DNA of 64,000 nt from Flammeovirgaceae bacterium UBA2371 (GCA_002345965.1 DDTF01000022.1:2091-66090), one strand, 5' to 3'; positions 53,913-63,204 are shown, counted from the first letter of the stretch. Notes: generated by a model not told the origin, from the letters alone. Translations and numbers: made by a program.

Positions 53913-54593
53913 TTAAGGTTTATAGAATTGCATGGAGTCCCATAATTGGCTGAACTCTTTGATAAATGATTTTACTACACTTCCATCTTTTGTCAGCAAC
54001 ACATTTTCATGATTGTACTTGGCTGCACTTAAGGTCCAGTTGTAGCTTCCTGTGATGAGTGCAATGTTGTCTACTACCATAAATTTGTGATGCATGTGAT
54101 TGGGTGTGTCATCCATTTTTATTTCAATGCCCTCTCTGGCCATGCGCGCAATATCCGACCCCATGTCCAGGGATTTGTCATTGTCGGTAATGATTCTTAC
54201 CTGCTTTCCTCTCTGGTGTGAATCAATAATCGCACTGGTGATTCTGTCATCGCTGATGGTAAAGACACAAATGTGCACCGTATTGACTGCATACATAATT
54301 TGGTTGATGATGGTATTTCGGCAGGCATCTCCGGGACTAAAGAAGGCATCTGCTTTCTCGGTACTTTTTGGCAACAACGCACTATTGGCGTTTTTTATCC
54401 ATTCCAATATGAACGGGTAGTTCTCGGGTGTGGCTTTTTCATTGGCAATCTCATAAATCTTACTTCGAAGAAAATTGAGTTGATCTGCATCAAGAGGAGA
54501 TTCACCGATCAGGGATTTTATTGACTTCTTTTCTGAGCGAGAAAATATTTCGTCTTCAATACTCAATTGAAGTAGTTTAATGATTTCATCCAT
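53913..54593 (-). CDS. Single-HKD phospholipase D-like protein
   Basis: A 226-residue protein. The N-terminal helical part (about residues 1-75) is unassigned; the C-terminal part is a PLD-like domain with one HKD motif, HHKFMVVD followed by GSYNWT (about residues 168-185). One-motif enzymes such as Nuc and mitochondrial cardiolipin hydrolase work as dimers and cut DNA, RNA or lipid. There is no signal peptide, so a cytosolic nuclease role is as likely as lipid cleavage. It begins 19 bases behind MadM and may share its transcript. Confidence 0.85.
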   Translation of the reverse strand: MDEIIKLLQLSIEDEIFSRSEKKSIKSLIGESPLDADQLNFLRSKIYEIANEKATPENYPFILEWIKNANSALLPKSTEKADAFFSPGDACRNTIINQIMYAVNTVHICVFTISDDRITSAIIDSHQRGKQVRIITDNDKSLDMGSDIARMAREGIEIKMDDTPNHMHHKFMVVDNIALITGSYNWTLSAAKYNHENVLLTKDGSVVKSFIKEFSQLWDSMQFYKP

Positions 54594-54612
54594 AATCGTA
54601 GTGAGTTATCAT

Positions 54613-55356
54613 TTAAAGAATCGCCTGTAAAATCAAATAAAAAACTGACGGGCACAGCAGTGCTCCTATTCCCGTATAAAATGTTGCCGTAAGCGCTCCA
54701 TAGGGAACCAACTTGGGATTGGTGGCCGCCAGGCCAGCTGCCACTCCGCTGGTAGTGCCGATCAGTCCTCCAAACACCATGGCTGCATGAGGATTGTCAA
54801 GACCTATTTGTTTGGCTACTATGGGTGTTCCTATGGTAATCATAATCGATTTCACTACCCCAATTGCAATACTTATGGCGATCACATCGGAGCCTGCGCC
54901 AATGGCGGAACCCGTAATCGGACCGACAATGAAAGAGCATGCACCCGCCCCAATGGTAGTAAAATCTTTAATGTCGGTATAGCCCATGGCATAGCCGATG
55001 GTGCCACCTGCAAAGAAAGCAACGAACACACCTATTAATAGAGAGATGAACGCTGCTAACCCGGCCTTTTTAATCTCACCATAATTGGCGCCCATAGCCG
55101 TGGCCACCACTGAGAAGTCGCGCATCATTGCTCCACCCAATAATGCCATACCCGAAAACAAAGGAACATCTGCTATTCCTTTTTTGCCACCCAGAAATGC
55201 CAATATCAATCCAGAAGTAATGGCGATGGCCGCACCCGGAATTTTGTTATTGGTAAAATGCCTGGCTACCCAATAAGACAGATACATGATGACGCCCACC
55301 ACCAAAAAGGCAAACACCAAATCATTGGCGTCAATGACTTTTTCGAATAGCTTCAT
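54613..55356 (-). CDS. madM: Malonate transporter subunit MadM
   Basis: A 247-residue membrane protein matching the MadM subunit of the MadL-MadM malonate:sodium symporter. It has about seven helices and Gly-rich re-entrant-like stretches (GGAMMRDFSVVATAMGANYG, SFIVGPITGSAIGAGSDV). Its ATG overlaps the MadL stop by 4 bases. Malonate decarboxylase genes, the usual partners, are not present in the window, so malonate use here depends on genes elsewhere, or the pair carries another dicarboxylate. Confidence 0.88.
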   Translation of the reverse strand: MKLFEKVIDANDLVFAFLVVGVIMYLSYWVARHFTNNKIPGAAIAITSGLILAFLGGKKGIADVPLFSGMALLGGAMMRDFSVVATAMGANYGEIKKAGLAAFISLLIGVFVAFFAGGTIGYAMGYTDIKDFTTIGAGACSFIVGPITGSAIGAGSDVIAISIAIGVVKSIMITIGTPIVAKQIGLDNPHAAMVFGGLIGTTSGVAAGLAATNPKLVPYGALTATFYTGIGALLCPSVFYLILQAIL

Positions 55357-55742
55357 GTATTGTTGGAGGATGAACGCGTGATGTCCTTTGTAGCACCAAT
55401 TTTAGAAACCAGCGGGACCAATAATAAACACAGACCAGTAGCCAGTACCCCGACCACAATGGCAACCCAACCACCTGAAAGGGCAGCTTTGACATTTTGA
55501 GTAGCCGACATGGCCACCACGATTGGTATGTACATTGCGTTCCAAAACGCGATACCATTTTCCGTCTCTGCCATTAGAAATCCCCGCTTTCTCATTTGCT
55601 CATTTAGCATGATCAGCATGAACATGGCAAAAGCCACACCTCCCATGTTTCCTGGAATCTGCATCCAAAAACCAAGCAGACTCCCCAATAGCTGACCAGC
55701 CAGGAAACATCCCGCAAGAATTGCTACACCATAGATTTTCAT
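55353..55742 (-). CDS. madL: Malonate transporter subunit MadL
   Basis: A 129-residue membrane protein of the MadL family with four helices; NMGGVAFAMFMLIMLNEQMR and NAMYIPIVVAMSATQNVKAA are family blocks. It precedes MadM with a 4-base overlap, the usual order for this two-subunit symporter. Confidence 0.88.
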   Translation of the reverse strand: MKIYGVAILAGCFLAGQLLGSLLGFWMQIPGNMGGVAFAMFMLIMLNEQMRKRGFLMAETENGIAFWNAMYIPIVVAMSATQNVKAALSGGWVAIVVGVLATGLCLLLVPLVSKIGATKDITRSSSNNT

Positions 55743-55821
55743 CGAGTGACGGTATGTGATTGCAACAATTTAGGTTATTGTGGGGCGTATTGCAATCAGT
55801 TTTCCTTATTAGCTCAAATGG

Positions 55822-57786
55822 CTAAGAAAGTTGAGGTTCCATGCTTTCAGCTTGAGGAAGCCACATGGTAAAGGTGGTGCCTAACCCCACTTGACTTGTC
55901 ACTTCTATCCTTCCCCCATTGCTCTCAATAAATTCTTTTGACAACATTAAACCTATACCTGTGCCTTTTTCATTATTTGTACCTACACTTTTGCTGCGGC
56001 CGGTGAATTGAAATATTTTCTCCATTGACTCAGGGGCTATTCCTACGCCCGTATCGGTCACACTTAATTCAACAAAATTACTTTCCAGGTGATAGCTAAT
56101 GGTCACCTTTCCATTGCGCTTGGTAAACTTGATCGCGTTGCTTATAATGTTTCGCAACGCTGTCTTCAGATGATCGATATCGGCCCAAACATATATATCC
56201 TCTTTTCTAACGTGAATCAATTCAATGTACTTCTCCGTTGCTGTACGCTCAAAAAAACCAACCAAATCATCTACCAATTCACTCACATGGACACTTGAAG
56301 GTCTGATCTCTATCCCGTGCAATTGTCTACTTGCCCACGCAAGCATATTGTTCATAGTATCGGATACTGAGGAGATGGTTTGATGCAAGTCCTTAAAAAC
56401 TCTTTTTTGATCGTCTTCATTGAGCCCTCCCAACTTGATGATCTCCAGAATGGATTTGATGTTATTAATTGGTCCTCTCATGTCGTGGCCAATGACAGAA
56501 AGAAGTTGATTTTTTGTTTCATTGAGTTGATTGAGCGCAATATTTTGTTCTTCAATCATGGCATTGCGTTCAGTAATTTTCTCACTGTTCCGCTGCAACT
56601 TTATATTGAGTAACTGCTTTTGTCGATTATTTCTATACAATATGATTCCCCATACCACCAGCACAATACCAAGGAAAATAAAAAACACGATCCACTGGTA
56701 GTTTTGTTTTATTACGGCTCTGTGCAATGCATTTTCTTTTGCCAATTGGTCCTTTTCCAATTCATTCTGCCGGAGTAGTAAAAAGTTGATTTCCTTTTCT
56801 TTCTTTTCATCAAACAGGCTGTCGTTATAAGCCTTAAACAGCTCAAGCATACCTAGTGCCTTTTCATAGTCCTTCCTGGCTTTATAGCTTTCATAGAGAA
56901 TGCTCGCATCCTGTGCAATCTCCCATTTGGATTTCATTTTTTGTGCTAGGTCAAGACTAACCAAACCGTATTCAATACTTTTATCGTATTGTCCTTGCTT
57001 CTGATATACCTTGGCCAGCCCTGCATAGGCAAACACATCTTCCCAATTGTTCTTATACGCTTTGTTATCTAATACCTTTTTATAATTGTGCTCAGCTTCC
57101 TGAAAATTACCCATGTGAAGGTAGACCTCTCCCAACCGATTGGTAGCCATGGTTGCCATGTGGGTATTTTTCTGCGAATTGCTCAGGTCCAGCGATTTTT
57201 TAAGGTACCAAATGGCGCTGTCATAATTGGCGAGATCGTCATGGATAATAGAGAGGTTAAAGTAGTTTGAAATCAGGCGCCCTTGATCCCTGGATAATTT
57301 CGAGTAAACGATGGACCTCCATTGTGTTTCCAATGCTTTCTGGAAGTTACGTTGTGTTTCATAGATTAATGAAATGTGATTGAGACTTATCGATATGCCC
57401 AGATTATTGTTCAGTGACTGGTGTATGCCTAGCGCATCCATAAAGAAAGTAAGTGCCAGGTCATAATTGCCTAAGATGTAATGGATGTAACCAATTTTGT
57501 TTAACAGATTACCTTTTACAGGAGTGGCACCTTTATCCTGAATTAATGCCAGCGCCATGTTGTAATAGTAGATGGCTGAATCGGGCGTATTGTAGCTGAT
57601 GGCCTCTCCTATTTGAAAGAGTAACTTAGTAACTGTGCTATCTGGCAATGCCAGGGTGCCCTTTTCTACCTTTTGCCATTGTAGTAAAAGAGAATCTTTT
57701 CTTGACTGAGAAAGGCCCGTGATGGTTGCACACAACACAAGAACCATAGCAAGTCCTCCAATTTTCCGAGTCGTCCCTCGCAGCAT
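55822..57786 (-). CDS. TPR-repeat sensor histidine kinase
   Basis: A 654-residue kinase. A signal peptide (about residues 10-27) is followed by TPR repeats in the periplasm (about 50-330), a membrane helix (364-385), a coiled coil, a HisKA domain with phospho-acceptor H434 in IGHDMRGPINN, and an ATPase domain with the N-box NIISNAIKFT, DTGVGIAP and GTGIGLMLSKEFIE. No response regulator gene is adjacent, so its partner lies elsewhere. A perfect 18-bp palindrome lies 140 bases upstream. Confidence 0.92.
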   Translation of the reverse strand: MLRGTTRKIGGLAMVLVLCATITGLSQSRKDSLLLQWQKVEKGTLALPDSTVTKLLFQIGEAISYNTPDSAIYYYNMALALIQDKGATPVKGNLLNKIGYIHYILGNYDLALTFFMDALGIHQSLNNNLGISISLNHISLIYETQRNFQKALETQWRSIVYSKLSRDQGRLISNYFNLSIIHDDLANYDSAIWYLKKSLDLSNSQKNTHMATMATNRLGEVYLHMGNFQEAEHNYKKVLDNKAYKNNWEDVFAYAGLAKVYQKQGQYDKSIEYGLVSLDLAQKMKSKWEIAQDASILYESYKARKDYEKALGMLELFKAYNDSLFDEKKEKEINFLLLRQNELEKDQLAKENALHRAVIKQNYQWIVFFIFLGIVLVVWGIILYRNNRQKQLLNIKLQRNSEKITERNAMIEEQNIALNQLNETKNQLLSVIGHDMRGPINNIKSILEIIKLGGLNEDDQKRVFKDLHQTISSVSDTMNNMLAWASRQLHGIEIRPSSVHVSELVDDLVGFFERTATEKYIELIHVRKEDIYVWADIDHLKTALRNIISNAIKFTKRNGKVTISYHLESNFVELSVTDTGVGIAPESMEKIFQFTGRSKSVGTNNEKGTGIGLMLSKEFIESNGGRIEVTSQVGLGTTFTMWLPQAESMEPQLS

Positions 57787-57925
57787 CCACCTGTATTAAA
57801 AGTTAAACAATTTTTATTTTTTGTTTATGCAGCTAAAGTAAGGTTTAGCCTACAGGAGACAAAACGATTTTTTGCCTAGTAACTCCTTTTTCTTACAAGC
57901 GTAATAGAAGCCATCTGCAACGGTT

Positions 57926-57943
57926 TACATGTAATTACATGTA
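57926..57943. promoter_or_regulatory. 18-bp perfect palindrome upstream of the histidine kinase
   Basis: TACATGTAATTACATGTA is its own reverse complement and also a direct repeat of TTACATG-like halves. It lies in the 187-base gap between the kinase start and the SecA-tail-like gene stop. Either an operator for the kinase gene or chance; about one such palindrome in two windows of this size is expected at random. Confidence 0.35.
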
Positions 57944-57973
57944 TTTTTTTGAAGGTTGTAACTAACTGTTGGA

Positions 57974-58501
57974 TCACCAATTTTTACTGAACCAGTCTAC
58001 TGCAGAATCTGCCTTTACTTCAGCACGTACCTTGCTTGCTATTTTTTGCTGGGCATTCTTGATTGCCCGGTTAATCATGGGATGTGCGATTATTTCTTCT
58101 TCTTTCATCCCCATTTTTCTCATCAACTGAATCGTCTTTTCTCCGCCAAACAAGGAAAACAATGGCTCATCCAAGGAACTAAGCACCGGCACCTGATGGA
58201 ATCCTAACTTTTTAAAGAGTGCTTGTTCTGTATGTGAAAGCGGATAATGCTCCACAAAGATTATCAACTCTTCGGCTCGGGCAGTAGTCAGTTGAGTGGC
58301 GAGCAACACACTGTTGTTGATTCCATAAGTAGAAAAATGGGTAGCAAGTTCTGTTTGCGTTGCCGGAAACCAGGCAATAAATACTGCATTTGCTTGCGCT
58401 GACGCCATTTTCACACAGGCATCCCATTTGGATTTTTTGCGCATCCAGACATTGTCCTTGACCGGTACCTGAGACTCTTTGCGTTTGAAAATACTAAACA
58501 T
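57974..58501 (-). CDS. Small protein with SecA C-terminal-tail similarity
   Basis: A 175-residue cytosolic protein. Residues 109-155 (SLDEPLFSLFGGEKTIQLMR, then KMGMKEEEIIAHPMINRAIK and NAQQKI) look like the segment of SecA that follows the motor and joins the helical scaffold, in which SecA has the pattern DDLMRIFG..RI..LM.KLGMEEGE.I.H.M...AI..AQ.K. The N-terminal 100 residues include LIIFVEHYPLSHTEQALFKK, close to the end of the SecA motor 2 fold, but Walker A/B motifs are absent. It ends 9 bases after the SDR stop. It may be a SecA decoy or scaffold, or an independent fold; I infer no activity. Confidence 0.55.
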   Translation of the reverse strand: MFSIFKRKESQVPVKDNVWMRKKSKWDACVKMASAQANAVFIAWFPATQTELATHFSTYGINNSVLLATQLTTARAEELIIFVEHYPLSHTEQALFKKLGFHQVPVLSSLDEPLFSLFGGEKTIQLMRKMGMKEEEIIAHPMINRAIKNAQQKIASKVRAEVKADSAVDWFSKNW

Positions 58502-58509
58502 AACGACTA

Positions 58510-59226
58510 TCAGGCGCCAGGAGGTACAGAAGGTCTGATCTCCACTTTGCTAGGCAAGGCGCGGGGATCCATCTCCAACAGATTGACCACCAGTTGTCCA
58601 ATGTCTTCAATTTGGATCTTCCAATCATCGGCACTATTGGGTGTATGGTCATTGAAATAGGTGGCCACCGATCCTGGCATGATGGTACTCACTTTTATTC
58701 CGTATTTGCGCAAGTCCAGCATGATCGCTTGCGTAAATCCTGTGAGACCAAATTTACTGGCATTGTATGCCGATCCACCTGCGAAGAAATTGGTGCCTGC
58801 CAAACTTGAAATGGTGATGATATATCCTTTTGATTTTTTGAGATGCTCCAATGAGGCTTTCACACTATTGAATACTCCCGTCAAGTTGGTGTCAATGGTT
58901 TCATTCCATTGCTCATGGGTAAGTGTATCGATCGATCCAAATATTCCAATACCTGCATTGGCCACCAGGATATCCAATTGCCCCCACTTATCTATCAATT
59001 GCTTCACGGCATTCTCCATGGAATTTTTATCGCGCACATCCGCTTGCACACCGATCACATTGGCACCACCCAATTTGTTGAGGCGATCTGCGGCCTCCTG
59101 CGCTGCGCCCAGACTTCTGCTCGTGATCATTATCTTAACACTTTTTTTTATCAAAGCTTCAGCAATACCATAGCCTATTCCCTTGCTTCCACCAGTAATC
59201 AATGCCGTCTTCATTTCAATTGCCAT
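58510..59226 (-). CDS. Short-chain dehydrogenase/reductase (SDR)
   Basis: A 238-residue classical SDR: the coenzyme motif TGGSKGIGYGIA, NAGIG, catalytic Ser in ISSLAG, and YNASK with the catalytic Tyr and Lys. It reduces or oxidises a carbonyl/hydroxyl group using NAD(P). The basic residue after the glycine motif (SRSLG) suggests NADPH. It is followed at 8 bases by the SecA-tail-like gene, a likely co-transcript. The substrate is unknown. Confidence 0.9.
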   Translation of the reverse strand: MAIEMKTALITGGSKGIGYGIAEALIKKSVKIMITSRSLGAAQEAADRLNKLGGANVIGVQADVRDKNSMENAVKQLIDKWGQLDILVANAGIGIFGSIDTLTHEQWNETIDTNLTGVFNSVKASLEHLKKSKGYIITISSLAGTNFFAGGSAYNASKFGLTGFTQAIMLDLRKYGIKVSTIMPGSVATYFNDHTPNSADDWKIQIEDIGQLVVNLLEMDPRALPSKVEIRPSVPPGA

Positions 59227-59315
59227 CTCCTTATTCTTTAGTGTATGTGAAATTAGTTAACCTTTAGGCTTAACACAAAAACCAAACGAACTGATCCAAC
59301 ATTCAGAGCAAAAAA

Positions 59316-59342
59316 AATCCCTAACCGTATTGGCTAAGGATT
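59316..59342 (-). terminator. Imperfect terminator of the VPS10 operon
   Basis: AATCC and GGATT, with inner TA/TA and CC/GG pairs and two mismatches, form a hairpin of about 9 bp. On the minus strand it is followed by a T-run (the A-run at 59311-59317). It lies 26 bases behind the VPS10-type gene stop. Confidence 0.65.
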
Positions 59343-59367
59343 TTTCTCTAAGGAGTGAAGTAATTTT

Positions 59368-62300
59368 TTACTTTTCTATAAACTCTGCAAAGGTCATGAG
59401 TTTTGGCTGTTCAATTCCGTTTTTGGCGCCATAACTTTCAATTTTCCCTATTCGTCTGCTCTTTGTTAATGTATAGTCTGCTTTGGCTTTGTTAAATGTA
59501 TCTTCCAAAAGCTTTAAGTTTTCAAGCTCAGATGCCGATGGTGGTGTAAATCCGGAAGCCACTTTGCTGTACAAGTCCGCCATTTTTTCTCTCAGTTGCT
59601 TGTCAGCTGTACCCACATAGTTATCACCTGTGGTAATCACCAGTGACTCCTTGATTTTTGTGAGTTCATCAATGAGTGGCTTTGACATTTTTTTTGCGCT
59701 TGAACTTGTTGCACTAATTTTTTCTGCATGTGCCAAAGTCTCATCGAGTTCATACACCATGTAAGCCAGCTCTTCAGACATATCAAACAACTTTTTGGAT
59801 ACATCTTCAAGCTTCTTTCTGTCCGCATCCGTCCACAATGAATTTGGATCAGGAACCAGAGACAATGAAGTTTCATAGGTTTCCTTTCCCTTGGTCATAA
59901 TCACCTTGTACTCACCAGCAGGTGCACGCAATGGTGTAAATCCTCCAAAGCTCAGCGTCTTGGCTTTCGCCATTTTAGGTTGACGGGTGTAACCATTCCA
60001 GGTCACCACGTTAATCCCTTTGGACTTTCCGGGGGTGAGCTCAATCATTTTCTTACCCTCCTGATTTTGAATCTCTATATTCATTGATCCAAAAATGTGT
60101 TTCTTCTTCAGGTAATAACTGATTTTTGCATCTCGGGAAGGATTAGGCCCGACAAATTCCATTTCTGTAGCTGTAGGACCAAAGTCTGTTTCTTCAACGA
60201 TAATAGTAGGTTTAGTTTTGAAAAAATGCACCTCCTTATTCAAAACTTCCTGATTGATTTCACGCAAAGGGCTGATGTCATCAATAATAATGATACCACG
60301 GCCATGCGTAGCCATCACCAGATCATTGGTTTTTTTGTGCATGTCAATAAAATGCACCGCTGTAGCTGGCATATTGTTGGAAAACTGACTCCAGTTTTTA
60401 CCGTCATCGATAGACACAAACAAACCAAACTCAGTTCCAAGAAACAATAAACCAGGTTTCACAAAATCCTCCTGTATGTTTCTTGCAAATCCATAGATGT
60501 CTTTGGTCACCAGCGATGTCCAGGTTTTTCCATAATCAGCAGTTTTATACACATATGGATTTGTGTCATTTTTGGTATGTCCATCAAATACGGCATAAGC
60601 AACGGCCTTGTCGTGAGCGCTGGCTTCAATGTGATAACACCATGTGTTAGGCGGAAGTCCAGGGATATTGGGGGTTGTGTTGGTCCATGTTTTGCCCCCA
60701 TCTTTTGTTACCTGCACATTGCCATCATCAGTACCTGCCCAAATTACATTTTCATCCAGCGTAGATTCCGCAATAGTAAAAACGGTGCAATGATTTTCTG
60801 CCCCTGAGTTGTCTTTTGACAATCCACCAGAGTCTTCCTGATTTTGTTTGGCTGGATTATTTGTAGTAAGGTCACCGGAGATTTTCACCCAGGTATCACC
60901 CATGTCATCCGACTTATGAACAAATTGACTTCCCATGTAAAAACGATCGGGGTTATTTGTGCTAATGGCCATAGGCGCATTCCAGTTGAATCTCAACTTG
61001 GGATCGCCTTGAACAGCGAGCGGCTGTACGGTCTTGGTCTGTTTTCTGTCTATATCATATCGCCATACATTTTCAGCACCCTGCATTTCAGAGTAGATGA
61101 TATTTTTGGTGGGATGTTTCAGTACCCTGAAACCATCTCCAAATCCTACGTTGTGCCAGTCGCGCGCTTCAATTCCACCGGGTGATCGAGAAGGCCCATA
61201 CCATGAACCATTGTCCTGAAGTCCACCGTAAATATTGTAGGGTTCGTTGTTATCGAGGCTCAGGTGATAGAACTGTGAAACGGGTAGGTTGGCTACAATT
61301 TCCATGGTAGCAGCTCCATCCCAGGTACGATACATACCACCATCGGTAGCCACATACATCCTGTCAGAATTTTTTATATCAAAAACAATATCATGAATAT
61401 CGGGATGCATGCGTCCCAGGTCTTTGAATGTCTTACCTCCATCACGACTAATAGACCCAAATAATCCAGCCTTCACTACCACGTCTGGATTTCGAGGATC
61501 GATTACAATCCTGGAAAAATAAAAAGGCCTTACCACCAGACCGAAATCGTTGTTGAGGTGTTTCCAGTTGGCGCCTGCATCATCACTGCGATACAAGCCT
61601 TTGTTCTCATCTTTCTCGGATTCTATCACTGAATACAGGATATTGGAATTGGAAGGTGCTACTGCAAAAGCAATCCTGCCAAGCTTACCAGCAGGAAAAC
61701 CATTGTGGATCTTGTTCCAATTTTTTCCTCCATCTGTAGATTTATAAAGTGCACTGTTGTTTCCTCCAGAACTAAACGACCAGGCTGTGCGTCTAAACTC
61801 CCACATGCTTGCATAAAGTATGTTGGGATCTTTAGGATCCATGATTACATCAGAACAACCAGTAGTTGGGTTGACGTAAAGAATTTTGCTCCACGTAGCA
61901 CCTCCATCTGTAGATTTGTAAACGCCCCTCTCCTCGCTATCGCCCCAAAGTGCTCCCAATACACCTACATACATCTCTTGTGTATTGTTAGGATTGATTT
62001 CGATACTACTGATTCGTTCGGATTTTTCAAATCCATTTTTTTTCCAGGTATTTCCACCATCTATAGATTTATAGAGTCCATCCCCTACAGACACGCTGTT
62101 TCGGGTCCACACTTCACCAGTGCCAACCCAGATTACATTATCTGGATTTTTAGGATCCAATTTGATTTTGCCAATGGACTGGGCATGTTCATCAAAGATG
62201 GGAGAAAAGGAAGCTCCTCCGTTATTTGATTTCCACACACCACCTCCGGCTGCACCAGCATATATGATTCTGTCGTTGGTTGGATGGTTTTCAATGTCAA

Positions 62301-62442
62301 TGAACCTGCCACTCATGATAGCAGGACCAATTTGACGTGCCTGCAAGTCACCAAATAATTCCTTTCCGGACAATACAATATCCTGAGCATAGGAAGTTGA
62401 CTGGCAATACATCAATGCCAGTAGCACATATATTTTTCGCAT
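59368..62442 (-). CDS. VPS10/sortilin-like BNR-repeat exported protein
   Basis: A 1024-residue protein with a signal peptide ending in QSTSYAQ. Residues 30-680 form a beta-propeller of BNR/Asp-box repeats: WKSNNGGASF, YKSIDGGNTW, YKSTDGGATW, YKSTDGGKNW, YRSDDAGANW, HKSDDMGDTW, TKDGGKTW and YKTADYGKTW. The C-terminal 300 residues hold a beta domain and a long helical part. The layout follows VPS10/sortilin-like glycosyl-hydrolase-type proteins of Bacteroidota; no enzyme activity is proven. It starts 12 bases behind the LolA-like gene, so the pair is co-transcribed. Confidence 0.9.
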   Translation of the reverse strand: MRKIYVLLALMYCQSTSYAQDIVLSGKELFGDLQARQIGPAIMSGRFIDIENHPTNDRIIYAGAAGGGVWKSNNGGASFSPIFDEHAQSIGKIKLDPKNPDNVIWVGTGEVWTRNSVSVGDGLYKSIDGGNTWKKNGFEKSERISSIEINPNNTQEMYVGVLGALWGDSEERGVYKSTDGGATWSKILYVNPTTGCSDVIMDPKDPNILYASMWEFRRTAWSFSSGGNNSALYKSTDGGKNWNKIHNGFPAGKLGRIAFAVAPSNSNILYSVIESEKDENKGLYRSDDAGANWKHLNNDFGLVVRPFYFSRIVIDPRNPDVVVKAGLFGSISRDGGKTFKDLGRMHPDIHDIVFDIKNSDRMYVATDGGMYRTWDGAATMEIVANLPVSQFYHLSLDNNEPYNIYGGLQDNGSWYGPSRSPGGIEARDWHNVGFGDGFRVLKHPTKNIIYSEMQGAENVWRYDIDRKQTKTVQPLAVQGDPKLRFNWNAPMAISTNNPDRFYMGSQFVHKSDDMGDTWVKISGDLTTNNPAKQNQEDSGGLSKDNSGAENHCTVFTIAESTLDENVIWAGTDDGNVQVTKDGGKTWTNTTPNIPGLPPNTWCYHIEASAHDKAVAYAVFDGHTKNDTNPYVYKTADYGKTWTSLVTKDIYGFARNIQEDFVKPGLLFLGTEFGLFVSIDDGKNWSQFSNNMPATAVHFIDMHKKTNDLVMATHGRGIIIIDDISPLREINQEVLNKEVHFFKTKPTIIVEETDFGPTATEMEFVGPNPSRDAKISYYLKKKHIFGSMNIEIQNQEGKKMIELTPGKSKGINVVTWNGYTRQPKMAKAKTLSFGGFTPLRAPAGEYKVIMTKGKETYETSLSLVPDPNSLWTDADRKKLEDVSKKLFDMSEELAYMVYELDETLAHAEKISATSSSAKKMSKPLIDELTKIKESLVITTGDNYVGTADKQLREKMADLYSKVASGFTPPSASELENLKLLEDTFNKAKADYTLTKSRRIGKIESYGAKNGIEQPKLMTFAEFIEK

Positions 62443-62454
62443 TTTTTCTAAAGG

Positions 62455-63204
62455 TTAATTGCTTGGAAACTTAAAATCAGCATCTGAAACTGCAGGGTTT
62501 ACCTCAATTTTTTCAATAATAATCGGCTGAGAAGGTCCTCCCTTAATTCCCTGTGTCATGGAGTAAGGGAAATAAAGTCCTGCTACCTCTTTATAGTCAC
62601 TCATCTTAGTCTGCGACATTTGACCTTTGTAAGGTCCTTCCTTTATTTCTGATTCCTGTCCAATAGGAACAGATGATTCTACTTCGAAAAACCAGTATAA
62701 AACATCTTCAACACTTACACCATCCACAGTGCGTGGTTCACGCGTAAGTTTCAGTTTGTATGTTTCTGCACCATCAAAGGTTTCTTTTCCTGCAAGGTCT
62801 ACCTTGTAACCTTTCTTTTTATAATCGAAAAATGAGTCAGGAAAATCATTGGCATCCAGCTTGGCATTGGCTGTACTCTCCTCATCGGCTTTCTCCGCTT
62901 TCATGGTTTGAAAATTAGTATTCCATAAGTTGGTACCATCAAACACACCTTGTTTGATTTCCTGTCCTTGTATTGAAATTTTTGTATACTGTCTGCCATC
63001 TTTCATTTGCACTATTTCCAATGGAATCTCTATACCACCTTGATTGACTTTTGCATGTATCTTTAAGCCTTTAAGATTTTTCCAAGCATCGATACCTCCT
63101 GTGTTTTCGAAGTAGGAATTTAGAATATCATCTACATTCTGAGCATTAGCGATTGTCGCCAAGCCCAACAAAAATGCAATAATGGTTAATCTAACGTTTT
63201 TCAT
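62455..63204 (-). CDS. LolA-like outer membrane lipoprotein-sorting protein
   Basis: A 249-residue exported protein (signal ending in TIANAQ). The LolA/LppX-like fold is suggested by NTGGIDAWKNLKGLKIHAKV, GVFDGTNLWNTNF and YKLKLTREPRTVDGVSVEDV. Such proteins bind lipid or lipoprotein acyl chains in the periplasm. It lacks the usual neighbours of chaperone LolA, and its linkage to the VPS10-type gene is the main clue to its role. An upstream region with two short palindromes precedes it. Confidence 0.85.
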   Translation of the reverse strand: MKNVRLTIIAFLLGLATIANAQNVDDILNSYFENTGGIDAWKNLKGLKIHAKVNQGGIEIPLEIVQMKDGRQYTKISIQGQEIKQGVFDGTNLWNTNFQTMKAEKADEESTANAKLDANDFPDSFFDYKKKGYKVDLAGKETFDGAETYKLKLTREPRTVDGVSVEDVLYWFFEVESSVPIGQESEIKEGPYKGQMSQTKMSDYKEVAGLYFPYSMTQGIKGGPSQPIIIEKIEVNPAVSDADFKFPSN

